From NCBI RefSeq assembly GCF_900141705.1, contig NZ_FQYM01000003.1:62001-126000 (forward strand): a DNA stretch of 64,000 nucleotides, read 5' to 3'. Made by a program: the position numbers and the translations under genes. The notes under the pieces were generated by a model that saw nothing but the letters and a program-made list of their open reading frames with translations, made no database searches and was not told the DNA's origin. Origin of the DNA: Fibrobacter sp. UWP2. GTDB taxonomy: Bacteria; Fibrobacterota; Fibrobacteria; Fibrobacterales; Fibrobacteraceae. How positions within the stretch are numbered: position 1 is the stretch's first letter; the number at the start of each line of letters is the position of its first letter. Of this stretch, positions 25,643 to 34,716 are shown in pieces.

Positions 25643-26412
25643 TGCAGTGCAAGGCCCTTGTTGTTGATGATGAACCGCTCGCCCGTGTGCGCATGAAGTC
25701 TTTGCTCGAAGCTTATGCTTCGGAGATTGCTGTCATAGGGGAGGCCGGTTCTGGAGTGCAGTGCATCGATAAGGTCCAGGAACTGGATCCCGATGTGATT
25801 TTCCTTGACATCCAGATGCCCGATATGGACGCCTTCGAGGTCCTCAAGAACATAGGCGAAGACGATATGCCGCTCATTATCTTTACGACGGCGTACGAGA
25901 ACTTTGCCCTGCGTGCCTACGAAGAGAATACGGTTGATTACTTGCTCAAGCCGGTCGACCCGGAACGTTTGGAAGTCGCCATCGAGAAATTGCGCAAGCG
26001 CATTCCCGATGTGGCGGAACAGCAGCAGATGCCGGCAGACTTCTCGTGGGAAAAATTCCGCGAGATGTTCAACGCCCGCGAGAACTACCTGCAGCGAATC
26101 CAGGTGAAAATCGGCGACCGCATTTTGCTGGTGAACGTGGACGAGGTCATTCGATTCCACAGCGAAGAAAAATACACGACAGTCTACACGCTCACGAACC
26201 AGTACATTATCGATACGCCGCTCGTTGACCTTGAAAAGATGCTGGACCCGTGCCAGTTTGTGCGCATCCATAGGGCGCACCTGGTGGCAATAGACTACAT
26301 TGCCGAGATCCGCAAGTCCGACATGAGTCGTTTGAGCGTGGTGTTGCGCGACAAGAACCACACACAGTTGGTGGTCAGTAGAAATTTTGTGAAGAAGGTG
26401 CGTAGCCTGTGA
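25642..26412 (+). CDS. LytTR-family response regulator
   Basis: 256 residues. Residues 1-120 are a receiver domain with acidic pocket Asp9/Asp10, phospho-acceptor Asp56 (VIFLDIQMPD) and the KP pair (YLLKPVD). Residues about 150-256 are a LytTR DNA-binding domain (IQVKIGDRILLVNVDEVI, FVRIHRAHLVAIDYI, VSRNFVKKV). No histidine kinase of the LytS type is nearby. Translationally coupled to the NlpE-like gene upstream and to signal peptidase downstream (4-base overlap). Confidence 0.92.
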   Translation: MQCKALVVDDEPLARVRMKSLLEAYASEIAVIGEAGSGVQCIDKVQELDPDVIFLDIQMPDMDAFEVLKNIGEDDMPLIIFTTAYENFALRAYEENTVDYLLKPVDPERLEVAIEKLRKRIPDVAEQQQMPADFSWEKFREMFNARENYLQRIQVKIGDRILLVNVDEVIRFHSEEKYTTVYTLTNQYIIDTPLVDLEKMLDPCQFVRIHRAHLVAIDYIAEIRKSDMSRLSVVLRDKNHTQLVVSRNFVKKVRSL

Positions 26413-27758
26413 AAAAGTTTTTGAAATCCTTCACACGCGAAATCATCGTCCCGATCGCGCTTGCGCTGGTGGTTATCCAGTACGTGATCCAGGCGTTCCA
26501 GATTCCGAGTGGCTCCATGGAAGATTCGCTTTTGACGGGGGACTTTTTGCTGGGCCTCAAGTTTACCTATGGCTCTCCGATTCCGTTCACGAACCAGCAT
26601 TTCCCTGGTTACGCCGACCCCAAGGTGGGCGATGTTGTGATATTCCGCTACCCAGGTGAGCCGGAATACCCCGATAACAACCCGAGACGCTACACGCATT
26701 TGTTCAATGCGCTTATGTTCGGCAACTTCTATTGGGATCATGAGCCCGAAGAAGGCCAGCCGCATCTGGTACACTATGCGCTCGGCCCCAAGGACTACAT
26801 CAAGCGTTGCGTCGCCAAAAGCGGTGATACCATCGCTGTACACCAAGGCAAGCTCTACTTTAATGGGGAGCGTCAGGATGTACTCCCAGGCCATGGCAAA
26901 TGGACGGCGTCCAGGCGTTCCCAGTCGGCCCGCGATGAATTGGCGACTTTTGTAGTGCCATCTGTGGGCGACACATTGTATGTGGATTCGCTTTCGCTGG
27001 ATCGTCTTTGGTGGATGCGCTCAATTGTGGTGCAAGAGAATCCGGATTCCCATGTGGAACTGGACTTGAGCCTGTTCGAAGACGGCCGCGAGAACAACGG
27101 TTATGACTTTGAAAACTTTATGCTCCCGGTCGAAAATGACCGCGGTATAGCGATTGACGCCATGTTCCGCAGGAACCACATGGTGATCCAGCAGGCGCTG
27201 CGTCAAGGCGATACGGTTACAGGGGCAATGAACTTTGGCTACTTCAAGCAGCTTGCGTCCATGGCGTTTTTGCCTATGCTAGATCCGCACCAAAAGGGTG
27301 GGTTGGTCAGGAACATTGACTACGTGAGTTTTGAAGGGGCTTTGCTCAAAGACCTGGAGGGCAATGTGGCACACTTGAATGCGGAGGCCGCCGAAGCCGT
27401 CCAGGCTGCCGACTCCTCGGCCGGGAACGATTCCACCGTCGTGGATTCCGCCGCCAAACCGGTATCGCCCAAGTTCGAGATCCGCCGCAGGCTTTTGATT
27501 GATGGCAATCCCATAGACCGCTATGTGGTGCAAACCCCGCAGTACTTTATGATGGGTGACAACCGCGACAATTCTGCCGACAGCCGTTACTGGGGTACGG
27601 TCAACCTGCGCAACATTCGTGCCAAGGCCTTTGTCATCTATTTCTCGTTCGAGAACGAAAATCAAAAGTTTGCGCTTGCGAATCCGTTCACGTGGTGGAG
27701 AATTCCGTTCTGCATTCGTTGGACACGATTGGGGAAGGTGATTCCGCTTATTGACTAA
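26409..27758 (+). CDS. lepB: Signal peptidase I, long form
   Basis: 449 residues, start GTG at 26409 overlapping the previous stop. It removes signal peptides from exported proteins. One N-terminal membrane helix (about 11-30) precedes the catalytic Ser36 (QIPSGSMEDSLLTGD) and Lys132 (DYIKRCVAKSGDTI); box E is MGDNRDNSADSRYWG (about 380-395). Between the last two lies an insertion of over 200 residues compared with compact enzymes, as in several Bacteroidota proteins. The next gene overlaps by one base. Confidence 0.93.
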   Translation: MKKFLKSFTREIIVPIALALVVIQYVIQAFQIPSGSMEDSLLTGDFLLGLKFTYGSPIPFTNQHFPGYADPKVGDVVIFRYPGEPEYPDNNPRRYTHLFNALMFGNFYWDHEPEEGQPHLVHYALGPKDYIKRCVAKSGDTIAVHQGKLYFNGERQDVLPGHGKWTASRRSQSARDELATFVVPSVGDTLYVDSLSLDRLWWMRSIVVQENPDSHVELDLSLFEDGRENNGYDFENFMLPVENDRGIAIDAMFRRNHMVIQQALRQGDTVTGAMNFGYFKQLASMAFLPMLDPHQKGGLVRNIDYVSFEGALLKDLEGNVAHLNAEAAEAVQAADSSAGNDSTVVDSAAKPVSPKFEIRRRLLIDGNPIDRYVVQTPQYFMMGDNRDNSADSRYWGTVNLRNIRAKAFVIYFSFENENQKFALANPFTWWRIPFCIRWTRLGKVIPLID

Positions 27759-29557
27759 TGGGTAAGGGTGTGAAAAAAAGTCGTTGGGCATACGCTGTGT
27801 TGACGGGCTTGGTGCTGCTTTGCATTGGGCTGGTGGCTTGTGCTACCCAGGTGGCGCCCGGTGGCGGCCCCGAAGACAAGTTACCGCCGCGCGTGGCTGC
27901 GGTATACCCGGCACCCAATTCGACCAACCACCCCAACGAGCTTTACGTCAAGCTGGAATTTGATGAATGGATCAACGCGAGCGTACCCCGCAGCGCCGTT
28001 TCGATTTCGCCCCCTATTGAAAAGAAGATGAAATTCGAAGTCAGCGGAAAGACCTTGGAATTGACATCGCGGGCAGAACTGGACGAGAACACGACTTACA
28101 CGGTCACGTTTGCTGGAGGCATCAAGGATTTGCACGGCAATGCCCTGGCGACGCCTTTCCAGGTGGTTTTCTCCACGGGTCCAGTTATTGATACGCTCTC
28201 CTTGACGGGGCGAATCTTGGTGAACGACACCATGTACCGGAAGTCGATGTTCCCGAGCATCGGCCTTTACCTGATGGGACCAGAACGTGAACAACGCAAG
28301 TACTTGAACAAGTACCGTGACACGACAACCAAAGCCTTGGATTCGCTGCCGATGCTTGCCAAGGAGCCGCCGCTCTTCTTGACGCGCGCTGACAGTGCAG
28401 GCAACTTTACACTCTCGGGTCTCAAACCGGGCCGTTACCGAGTCATCGCCTTTGTGGATGCCAATGGAAACCAGCGCTTGGAACCGTCGTCGGAGTTGGC
28501 GGGTGTGTGGACGCAAGATTTGACCTTGGATGCTAACACCAAGGATACAGTCTGGGTCGCCTTGGCGGATCACGACTCGACGCACTTGGAACTGGAATCG
28601 GTCAGCCAGCCTTTTGCGAATGTGCTCGAAGCCAAGTTTACGCGCCCGGTATTTTTTGATTCCGCCTTTGCCGACACGTCGAACTGCTACTTGACATCTC
28701 CCGAGGGGAAGGTCTCTTACCCGAACATGGTCTATTTGGGGGCAAACTCCCGCAACCCGCAATTCTTCTTCAAGCCGACGCCTAAAAAAGAAGTCCTCTA
28801 CAAGTTTGCGTGCAAGGCGGGCAAGGATTCGTTGCTCCGAACGCTGGACACCCTCCGTGCCGAGGTGGAATGGGAATGGGCGGAAATGGCTTCAGATACA
28901 ATGCCGCCTTCCATTGCCAGCACAAAGGTGCGTGCTAGGGCAAAGACGGTTTTCCCCGACGACTCGTTGGTTTTTGCCTACAACAAGCCCGCTCCCGATT
29001 CTCTCGAGAACACGTTCTACGTGGTGATGAACAAGGATACGGCGCAGGTTGAAGTCAAGCGCCTTGACCCGATTCGCTTTATGGTTTTGAACAAGGAACC
29101 TTGGCCGACCGATACCAAGGTACACTTTTTGATGGGCTACCAGGATACGACTTTAGCGAAGGCCGACAGCAACGGCGTTCGCGATACGGTGATAGAGCTC
29201 AAGTATAAACAGCTGGTGCAGTTCGAGACGGTTCCCAAGTTGAAACTGGCGAGCCTCAAGGGCGCGATTCCCGGAGCCACGGCGGGCGCCTATGTGCGTC
29301 TTAAGGAATTGGAGACTTCCATGTACTATTACGCGGTTTGTGATGCCGCTGGCGGTTTTGAGTTCAAGGATATTGTGGAAGGGAATTACTTTGTGGATTA
29401 CTATTACGCGGAACAAGGCAAAAAGGATCCCGATGCGGGAAGCCTGGAACCGTTCCGTTATGGGGCATCTTGGCGCGCCCCGAACGATACAGTGAAGGTG
29501 GCCAACGGGGAAAATGACTTGTCAAAGTTGATTCCCAATTTGCCTGCGCTTAAATAA
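27758..29557 (+). CDS. Lipoprotein with Ig-like (SbsA/Big_5) domain
   Basis: 599 residues, lipoprotein signal (IGLVAC, Cys28). Residues about 38-140 are a Big_5/SbsA Ig-like domain (PPRVAAVYPAPNSTNHPNEL, FDEWINAS, ELDENTTYTVTFAGGIKDLH). Residues about 205-265 resemble a prealbumin-like module (FTLSGLKPGRYRVIAFVDAN), and a second one lies near the C-terminus (GGFEFKDIVEGNYFVDYYYA). Family members are common in Bacteroidota and Fibrobacterota, with unknown function. It overlaps lepB by one base. Confidence 0.8.
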   Translation: MGKGVKKSRWAYAVLTGLVLLCIGLVACATQVAPGGGPEDKLPPRVAAVYPAPNSTNHPNELYVKLEFDEWINASVPRSAVSISPPIEKKMKFEVSGKTLELTSRAELDENTTYTVTFAGGIKDLHGNALATPFQVVFSTGPVIDTLSLTGRILVNDTMYRKSMFPSIGLYLMGPEREQRKYLNKYRDTTTKALDSLPMLAKEPPLFLTRADSAGNFTLSGLKPGRYRVIAFVDANGNQRLEPSSELAGVWTQDLTLDANTKDTVWVALADHDSTHLELESVSQPFANVLEAKFTRPVFFDSAFADTSNCYLTSPEGKVSYPNMVYLGANSRNPQFFFKPTPKKEVLYKFACKAGKDSLLRTLDTLRAEVEWEWAEMASDTMPPSIASTKVRARAKTVFPDDSLVFAYNKPAPDSLENTFYVVMNKDTAQVEVKRLDPIRFMVLNKEPWPTDTKVHFLMGYQDTTLAKADSNGVRDTVIELKYKQLVQFETVPKLKLASLKGAIPGATAGAYVRLKELETSMYYYAVCDAAGGFEFKDIVEGNYFVDYYYAEQGKKDPDAGSLEPFRYGASWRAPNDTVKVANGENDLSKLIPNLPALK

Positions 29558-29572
29558 AAAAGAGGAATGAGA

Positions 29573-32296
29573 ATGAGGAACATACCTGATTTTGTTGCTG
29601 TGGATTTGGAAACCACAGGCCTTGATTTCGAAAAAGACGAAATCATTGAAGTCGCCCTGGTGCGTTTTGTCGCCGGGCAGCCGGCGGAATCTGTCGATTA
29701 CCTGGTGAAGCCGACCGCGGCTAAGCTCAGGCCCTTCATTGAATCCTTGACGGGCATTAGCCAGGCCGATGTGGACGCTGCCGAAGAATTTGCCTCTGTG
29801 GCAGGAAAGATTTGCGCCTTTGTGGGCGACCTTCCTCTTGTGGCGCACAATGCCGTTTTTGATTCCAAGTTCCTCAAGCAGACTCTGGGCAAGGTCGGGA
29901 TTGCTTATGACGATCACGTGTTCTGGGATTCGCTGACCTTCTCGAGAATCGCCTATCAAGATGTGGTGAACCACCGCCTTGATACGTTGACCCAGACTTT
30001 GAATATTGAACGCAGCCGTGCGCACAGGGCGCTCCCCGATGCCGATGCTTGCGGACGCTTGTTTGTGATGGCATACGAAAAAATTTCCAAGATGGACCCG
30101 TGGCTGATTGACGCCCTCGCTCGTGTTGCCACCGACACCGATATGAGCTCCCTTTTTGACAAAGCGGATGTCGACAAAAAGTTGGATGCCCCCAAATACG
30201 CTTTGCCAGAGGAACCTACGAATGTCGAAGCGCCTCCCAAGACGATGGCGCCGCGCGTGAGCGAATTCTTTAAGGAAGGCGGTCTCCTTTCTTTTGCCAT
30301 GGAGGGATTCCTGCCCCGAGAAGGCCAGCAGGACTACGCCTCGGTGGTGGAGCGCAACATGCACAAGGGAGGCCTCTGTGTGTTGGAAGCCCCGACCGGG
30401 TCCGGCAAGACTCTTGCTTACTTGGTGTCTGCAGCGAACAAGGCCGTTTCGGGTGAGCGTGTTTTGATTAGCACGGCGACCCGCGCTTTGCAGGAACAGC
30501 TTTGGAATCACGACATTCCGCAGGTGGCGCAAATCTATAACGGCTTTTTGAAACCGGCGCTTTTGAAGGGTCGAGACAACTACCTTTGCCTCCGAAAGTT
30601 TGAGGATGTGCTTAACGCTCCGGCGAATCTTTTGTTGCCCGAAGAAAAGGACTCGTTCATGGCGCTCATCCCGTGGGTCATGTCGACCCAGAGCGGCGAC
30701 ATCAACGAATGCGCTTCGTTTAGCCAGGCGCGCAATCGCGTTCTTTGGTCCAAGCTCTCTAGCAGTGCGGCTTCTTGCCAAGGCGAAAAGTGCCCGCATT
30801 ACGCCAAGTGCCCGGCCTTGTGCGCCAAGCGTCGTGCCATGGCGGCAAACCTGGTGCTGGTGAACCATTCCCTGTTTTTGGCGGACCTTGCCTTGGATTT
30901 TGCGCTGTTGCCGTCTTACGAACACATTGTGTTCGACGAAGCGCATCGCCTGCCCGAAATCAGCAGCCAGTCCTTGGGACGTGCTGTCTCGTTCTTTAGC
31001 TTCCGCAATGTGGCCAAGACCTTAGTCCCCTCCCGTGGCAAGCAGGACGGCCTTATCCATGAAATGGAATCCCGCTTGGCCCCTGACGATACCGCCCACA
31101 GGGAAGAATGTGAACAGCTCATTTTTGAACTGAATGAAACCGAAAAGGCTTTGCATCGGTTCTTTATGAAGATTGGCAAGAAGGTCTCCCGCCAAAAGAA
31201 CGGCCGCGGAGGCTACGTTTATACCAAGGGCATTTTGGCGGAATACGAAGTGGACCCGAAGGGTGTCATGGATCAGTTCGCGACAGCCAAGGAACGAGCC
31301 GATAAACTCTTTGCGGCGCTTGCCTGTTACGAAGCCAACCGCGGTTTGGTGAAGGACGCCTACGGTTGCATGGAAGAACTTTCCCGCTTCATTTCGGATT
31401 TTGAATTTGCGGTAAAGGCGGGGCGCCCCGACTGGGTGTTCTACCTTGAGGAACCTTTCAACCCGCATACGATCAAGATGCATGCCTACCCGCTCCATAG
31501 CGGTAGCATGTGGAGGGAAAAATTCTACCCGTGGATCAAGTCGGCCACGTTTACTTCGGCGACACTCGCCGTGCAGGGCGACCTCAACTACTTTGTGAAA
31601 AAGATGGGCATGGCGACCTTGACGGGTGGCAAGCGCCCGTTCCTGCGCCTGTACAACGACGACAAGCCTGTGGATGAGCGCCGCTTGGTCATGATTACGC
31701 GTTACCTGCCCAAGCCTTCTCTTCCGGAATTCAGCGACGCCTTGAACGACTGCCTGGTGAAAATTTTGCCTGATGTCGAAGAGAACACCCTGGTGCTCTT
31801 TACGAGTGTCGCCATGATGATGAAGGCGCAGGCGGCTCTGGCCCCTGCGTTTGCGGCGAAGAACAAACTGCTCTTGTGCCAGCATGTCGACGGGGTGCTC
31901 GACGGCCTTGTGTCCATGTTCCGCAAGTCTCGCGGCGCATGCCTCCTGGGTTGTCAAAGTCTATGGGAGGGCGTGGACTTCCCGGGCGATGCCCTCAAGC
32001 TCCTTGTGATAACCAAACTCCCGTTCCCGAATCCGTCCGACCCGCTGGTGGCGGGAATCTCTGCCGAGATGAAGGCGCGTAACGAGAATACCTTCAAGGA
32101 CTTCTTTGTGCCCGAAGCCTACATGGAAATGCGCCAGGGATTGGGCCGCCTCCTTCGTGGTGATGAAGATTCTGGGAAGGTGCTGATATGCGACAATCGC
32201 GTGGTGACGGAATCCTACGGCAAGACGTTTGCCCGCATTTGGAACTTCAAACACAAGCAGGCCAATTCGGTCGACGACATCAAACGCTTCCTGTAG
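29573..32296 (+). CDS. dinG: Fusion of a DNA polymerase III epsilon-type 3'-5' exonuclease with a DinG-type helicase
   Basis: 907 residues. ATG 29573 is well placed behind AGAGGA; ATG 29567 is too close to it. Residues 1-165 are a DEDDh exonuclease (VAVDLETTGLDFEKDEIIEV, AHNAVFDSKFL, HRALPDADACG). Residues about 240-907 are an XPD/DinG superfamily-2 helicase: Walker A APTGSGKT (about 272), four cysteines of an iron-sulfur site (CQGEKCPHYAKCPALC), DEAH (about 456), and C-terminal QGLGRLLRGDEDSG. This arrangement is known from Bacillus DinG. It probably acts on DNA repair intermediates. Confidence 0.92.
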   Translation: MRNIPDFVAVDLETTGLDFEKDEIIEVALVRFVAGQPAESVDYLVKPTAAKLRPFIESLTGISQADVDAAEEFASVAGKICAFVGDLPLVAHNAVFDSKFLKQTLGKVGIAYDDHVFWDSLTFSRIAYQDVVNHRLDTLTQTLNIERSRAHRALPDADACGRLFVMAYEKISKMDPWLIDALARVATDTDMSSLFDKADVDKKLDAPKYALPEEPTNVEAPPKTMAPRVSEFFKEGGLLSFAMEGFLPREGQQDYASVVERNMHKGGLCVLEAPTGSGKTLAYLVSAANKAVSGERVLISTATRALQEQLWNHDIPQVAQIYNGFLKPALLKGRDNYLCLRKFEDVLNAPANLLLPEEKDSFMALIPWVMSTQSGDINECASFSQARNRVLWSKLSSSAASCQGEKCPHYAKCPALCAKRRAMAANLVLVNHSLFLADLALDFALLPSYEHIVFDEAHRLPEISSQSLGRAVSFFSFRNVAKTLVPSRGKQDGLIHEMESRLAPDDTAHREECEQLIFELNETEKALHRFFMKIGKKVSRQKNGRGGYVYTKGILAEYEVDPKGVMDQFATAKERADKLFAALACYEANRGLVKDAYGCMEELSRFISDFEFAVKAGRPDWVFYLEEPFNPHTIKMHAYPLHSGSMWREKFYPWIKSATFTSATLAVQGDLNYFVKKMGMATLTGGKRPFLRLYNDDKPVDERRLVMITRYLPKPSLPEFSDALNDCLVKILPDVEENTLVLFTSVAMMMKAQAALAPAFAAKNKLLLCQHVDGVLDGLVSMFRKSRGACLLGCQSLWEGVDFPGDALKLLVITKLPFPNPSDPLVAGISAEMKARNENTFKDFFVPEAYMEMRQGLGRLLRGDEDSGKVLICDNRVVTESYGKTFARIWNFKHKQANSVDDIKRFL

Positions 32297-32298
32297 AG

Positions 32299-32323
32299 GA
32301 ATTGCCAATTCGCGTTTTTTTTT
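32299..32323 (+). terminator. Weak terminator after dinG
   Basis: GAATT-GCC-AATTC stem, then GCG and nine T residues. The stem is short. A TATCTTG box at 32325-32331 just after could start the next transcript. Confidence 0.5.
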
Positions 32324-32354
32324 CTATCTTGCACTCCCCAATCAAGGAAGGAAG

Positions 32355-34250
32355 ATGTTAGGATTACGTGAATTTTTTGAGGGGATGTCCAAGACCATGT
32401 TGCGCGACGTACACGCTCGCGCCTACGGCAAAAAAGGTCTTTTGAACAACGCCCTGATTCAGTCGGAAGTACAGGATTTTTATAGCAATAGCGAAAGAGT
32501 TGTTTCTTTATTTGCCCGTTTGGAACCATGGCAGCGTCGTTGCCTGAATCTTATTTATCATAGCGCCAACAGAGGGCTTTCTTTTACTGAACTCCGCCTG
32601 GCGGTCCCCGTGAGCAAGAATGGCGAACTGCAGTCTTTTTTGCTTTCGATGTGCCGTGAGTTTGTTTTGTGGCGTTCCAATGTGTCGGGTGTCGCCCTCT
32701 ACCTGGGCTTCAAGAATTTTATAGGTTGCTTTGACATGGAACTTGCGGGGGATGTCGATTTGTCGAAGCCCGCATTGAGCTATGGAAACCTTTTGGATTT
32801 CCATATTTGTACGGTACTCGCCCTCGCAAAAAAGGGGGAACTCCATGTGAACTCCAATGGCGGGCTCCACCGCCGCAGTCGTCAGCTTTGTACAGACGCT
32901 TTCTCGTCGGCATTGCGTCTCTCTTCCAAAGCGCCCGAGAACGAAGTCTCCCTCATCTTTAGTTTTTTGACGCAGAATGGTTGGCTTGAACAAGAGGACA
33001 GTTCCCTCTTGCCGTCCGAAACCTCGATGGATTTTTTGCGCAAGAACGGCTTCCGTCTTCATCAGGATGTTTTGAACTGGTGGATCAAGGCGCGCTTCCA
33101 TGGTGATTCCAACCACTGCAGGCAATTGTTGCGTTGCCTGGTTCCGGGCTTGCCGGTGTCGGATGCGGCCTATCTCTTTTGGGTAATGGACCCGTCCTAC
33201 CGAATTTTGGACGAGCACAAGCATTTGGCTTGGGACTACATGCCCCGTCCGCTTCGTGAACTTTGGCTTTTGGGCATTGTGAACTTCCAGACGGCAGGAG
33301 ACAAGAAGCTGGAAAAGATCACGACGGTTTCCCTGACCGAGGCCGGCAAGGAATGGATTAGCACGGGAGTCATGCCGCTTCCGGAATCCAGTGTTTCCGC
33401 CTTGCCAAATTTTGACCTGGTCGCCACGACGGGTACTTCGCCTCGTGTTCTTTTCATTCTCGCTTGCCTCGCCACGGTCAAGAACGACGATACGTATCTC
33501 TGCTTCAACTTGAGCAAGGAAACGTATTTGGCGGGCCTCAAGAGAGGTTTCCCGGAATCCGAGATAGAGCATTTCCGCAATTGGATCAACCCGCCGGCCA
33601 ACGTGGGTTCTTCGTTGGACGAGTGGAATGCGGCATTCTATGGCGCCCGGGTGCGTACAGTCCGCCTGCTCAAAATCGACAACAAGGATATTCTCGCCGA
33701 ACTTTCGCAGTTCCCGCACTTTACCGAGTGTACCGAAGAGTACATACCCGGCTATGGGTTTGTGCTGAAACAAGAATTGGAGAAGCGCGCTTTCGAGATT
33801 CTCGAGAACTTCGGCTACAATCCCTATGTAGACTGCACTCCCGAAAATCGCAAGCCCGCCCCTACAGATGAATGGCGCAAGGATTTCAATGTCGCGTGGC
33901 CGCAGTCGGGCGCGGTGGATTACGACTTGAAGGACGAAGTGGACGAAGCCACTATCCAAACGGCTTTGAATACAACGAAGTACGGCAGTATGTACCAGAA
34001 GCTTGATACATTTGACCTGGTGAAAGTGCTGCGCTACGTAAAGACAACCGGCACGCTGGTTTCGGCGCAGGTGAAAGACCCCGCCAAGCGCATGGATAAA
34101 GAGAAGGAAATCACCTTCTTTGTGCATTCACTGCACTTGAACAAGGCTCCGTTCAATATCGAAATCCAGGAGTTCGGTTCCGAGGACAAACACCCGTTGG
34201 CACTCTCGTTTATCCAGCAGGTGAAGTTGCTTCACAAAAAGGCGATTTAG
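32355..34250 (+). CDS. Helicase-associated (XPB/Ssl2 N-terminal-like) protein
   Basis: 631 residues. The start at 32355 has AAGGAAGGAAG upstream; the open frame before it overlaps dinG. The protein has no ATP-binding motif. It is built of helical winged segments (LEPWQRRCLNLIYHSANRGLS, RPLRELWLLGIVNF, ISTGVMPLP) and a middle part (PNFDLVATTGTSPRVLFILA) like the helicase-conserved C-terminal domain 3 of XPB-like proteins, which also occurs in motor-less bacterial proteins. Its role is unknown; the place behind an XPD/DinG-type helicase suggests DNA repair. The 3' end overlaps the convergent cytochrome gene by four bases. Confidence 0.6.
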   Translation: MLGLREFFEGMSKTMLRDVHARAYGKKGLLNNALIQSEVQDFYSNSERVVSLFARLEPWQRRCLNLIYHSANRGLSFTELRLAVPVSKNGELQSFLLSMCREFVLWRSNVSGVALYLGFKNFIGCFDMELAGDVDLSKPALSYGNLLDFHICTVLALAKKGELHVNSNGGLHRRSRQLCTDAFSSALRLSSKAPENEVSLIFSFLTQNGWLEQEDSSLLPSETSMDFLRKNGFRLHQDVLNWWIKARFHGDSNHCRQLLRCLVPGLPVSDAAYLFWVMDPSYRILDEHKHLAWDYMPRPLRELWLLGIVNFQTAGDKKLEKITTVSLTEAGKEWISTGVMPLPESSVSALPNFDLVATTGTSPRVLFILACLATVKNDDTYLCFNLSKETYLAGLKRGFPESEIEHFRNWINPPANVGSSLDEWNAAFYGARVRTVRLLKIDNKDILAELSQFPHFTECTEEYIPGYGFVLKQELEKRAFEILENFGYNPYVDCTPENRKPAPTDEWRKDFNVAWPQSGAVDYDLKDEVDEATIQTALNTTKYGSMYQKLDTFDLVKVLRYVKTTGTLVSAQVKDPAKRMDKEKEITFFVHSLHLNKAPFNIEIQEFGSEDKHPLALSFIQQVKLLHKKAI

Positions 34251-34690
34251 GGAAGCGTCTTGGCGAAGGCGGCGATGTCCCGCATTTCGTCTAGGCTGAT
34301 TTCGTCGTAGTAGGCTTCCATGTTGCGGTCTTCGTCGCCAAAGTTCATTTGATACCAAAAAGTAGGCATGTCGTTGCGGGCACGGATTCCAATGAACTCC
34401 GGCTTGCCGCCCGGGTTGAAGTTGATGCGCATGCCGTCTTCGCCGTGGCAGGGTCTGCAGTTTTGGAAAAAGAGTTTGTCCCCGCGCTTGAGGTCGGCGC
34501 CGATGATGTTCCCGTCCTTGTCGAGCAGCTTGTAAACCAGGTAGGCCATCCGGGCGTCTTCGCGAGTGAGGGTGTCGCCTTCGGAGCCTGGAAGCGGTTT
34601 GATGTCGTTCGGTTTTTGTGCCGATGCCACGCCAAGGACCAGCGCATAGAGCGCTAGCACAAATATTATCTTGTTCCGCCACATCTGCAT
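34247..34690 (-). CDS. Small exported c-type cytochrome
   Basis: 147 residues, signal peptide 1-24 (ALVLGVASA). One heme-binding motif CRPCH (Cys78, Cys81, His82) and downstream methionines (DMPTFWYQM) that could be the sixth ligand. Residues about 60-145 fit a monoheme cytochrome c. Electron partner unknown. Divergent from the esterase gene; only 26 bases separate the starts. An alternative start is the ATG two codons in. Confidence 0.8.
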   Translation of the reverse strand: MQMWRNKIIFVLALYALVLGVASAQKPNDIKPLPGSEGDTLTREDARMAYLVYKLLDKDGNIIGADLKRGDKLFFQNCRPCHGEDGMRINFNPGGKPEFIGIRARNDMPTFWYQMNFGDEDRNMEAYYDEISLDEMRDIAAFAKTLP

Positions 34691-34696
34691 ATCGCA

Positions 34697-34710
34697 GAAT
34701 ATATATATTG
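34697..34710. promoter_or_regulatory. Shared divergent promoter core
   Basis: On the plus strand TATATTG (34704-34710) lies six bases before ATG 34717. On the minus strand TATATTC (34703-34697) lies six bases before ATG 34690. Both genes lack ribosome sites, so the two leaderless-type promoters meet back to back in one short A+T run. Confidence 0.5.
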
Positions 34711-34716
34711 TTGACT

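Noticed and set aside
32508-34127. Long open frame on the minus strand opposite the helicase-associated gene
   Set aside because: A shadow of high-GC coding sequence; no start signal and no recognisable domain.
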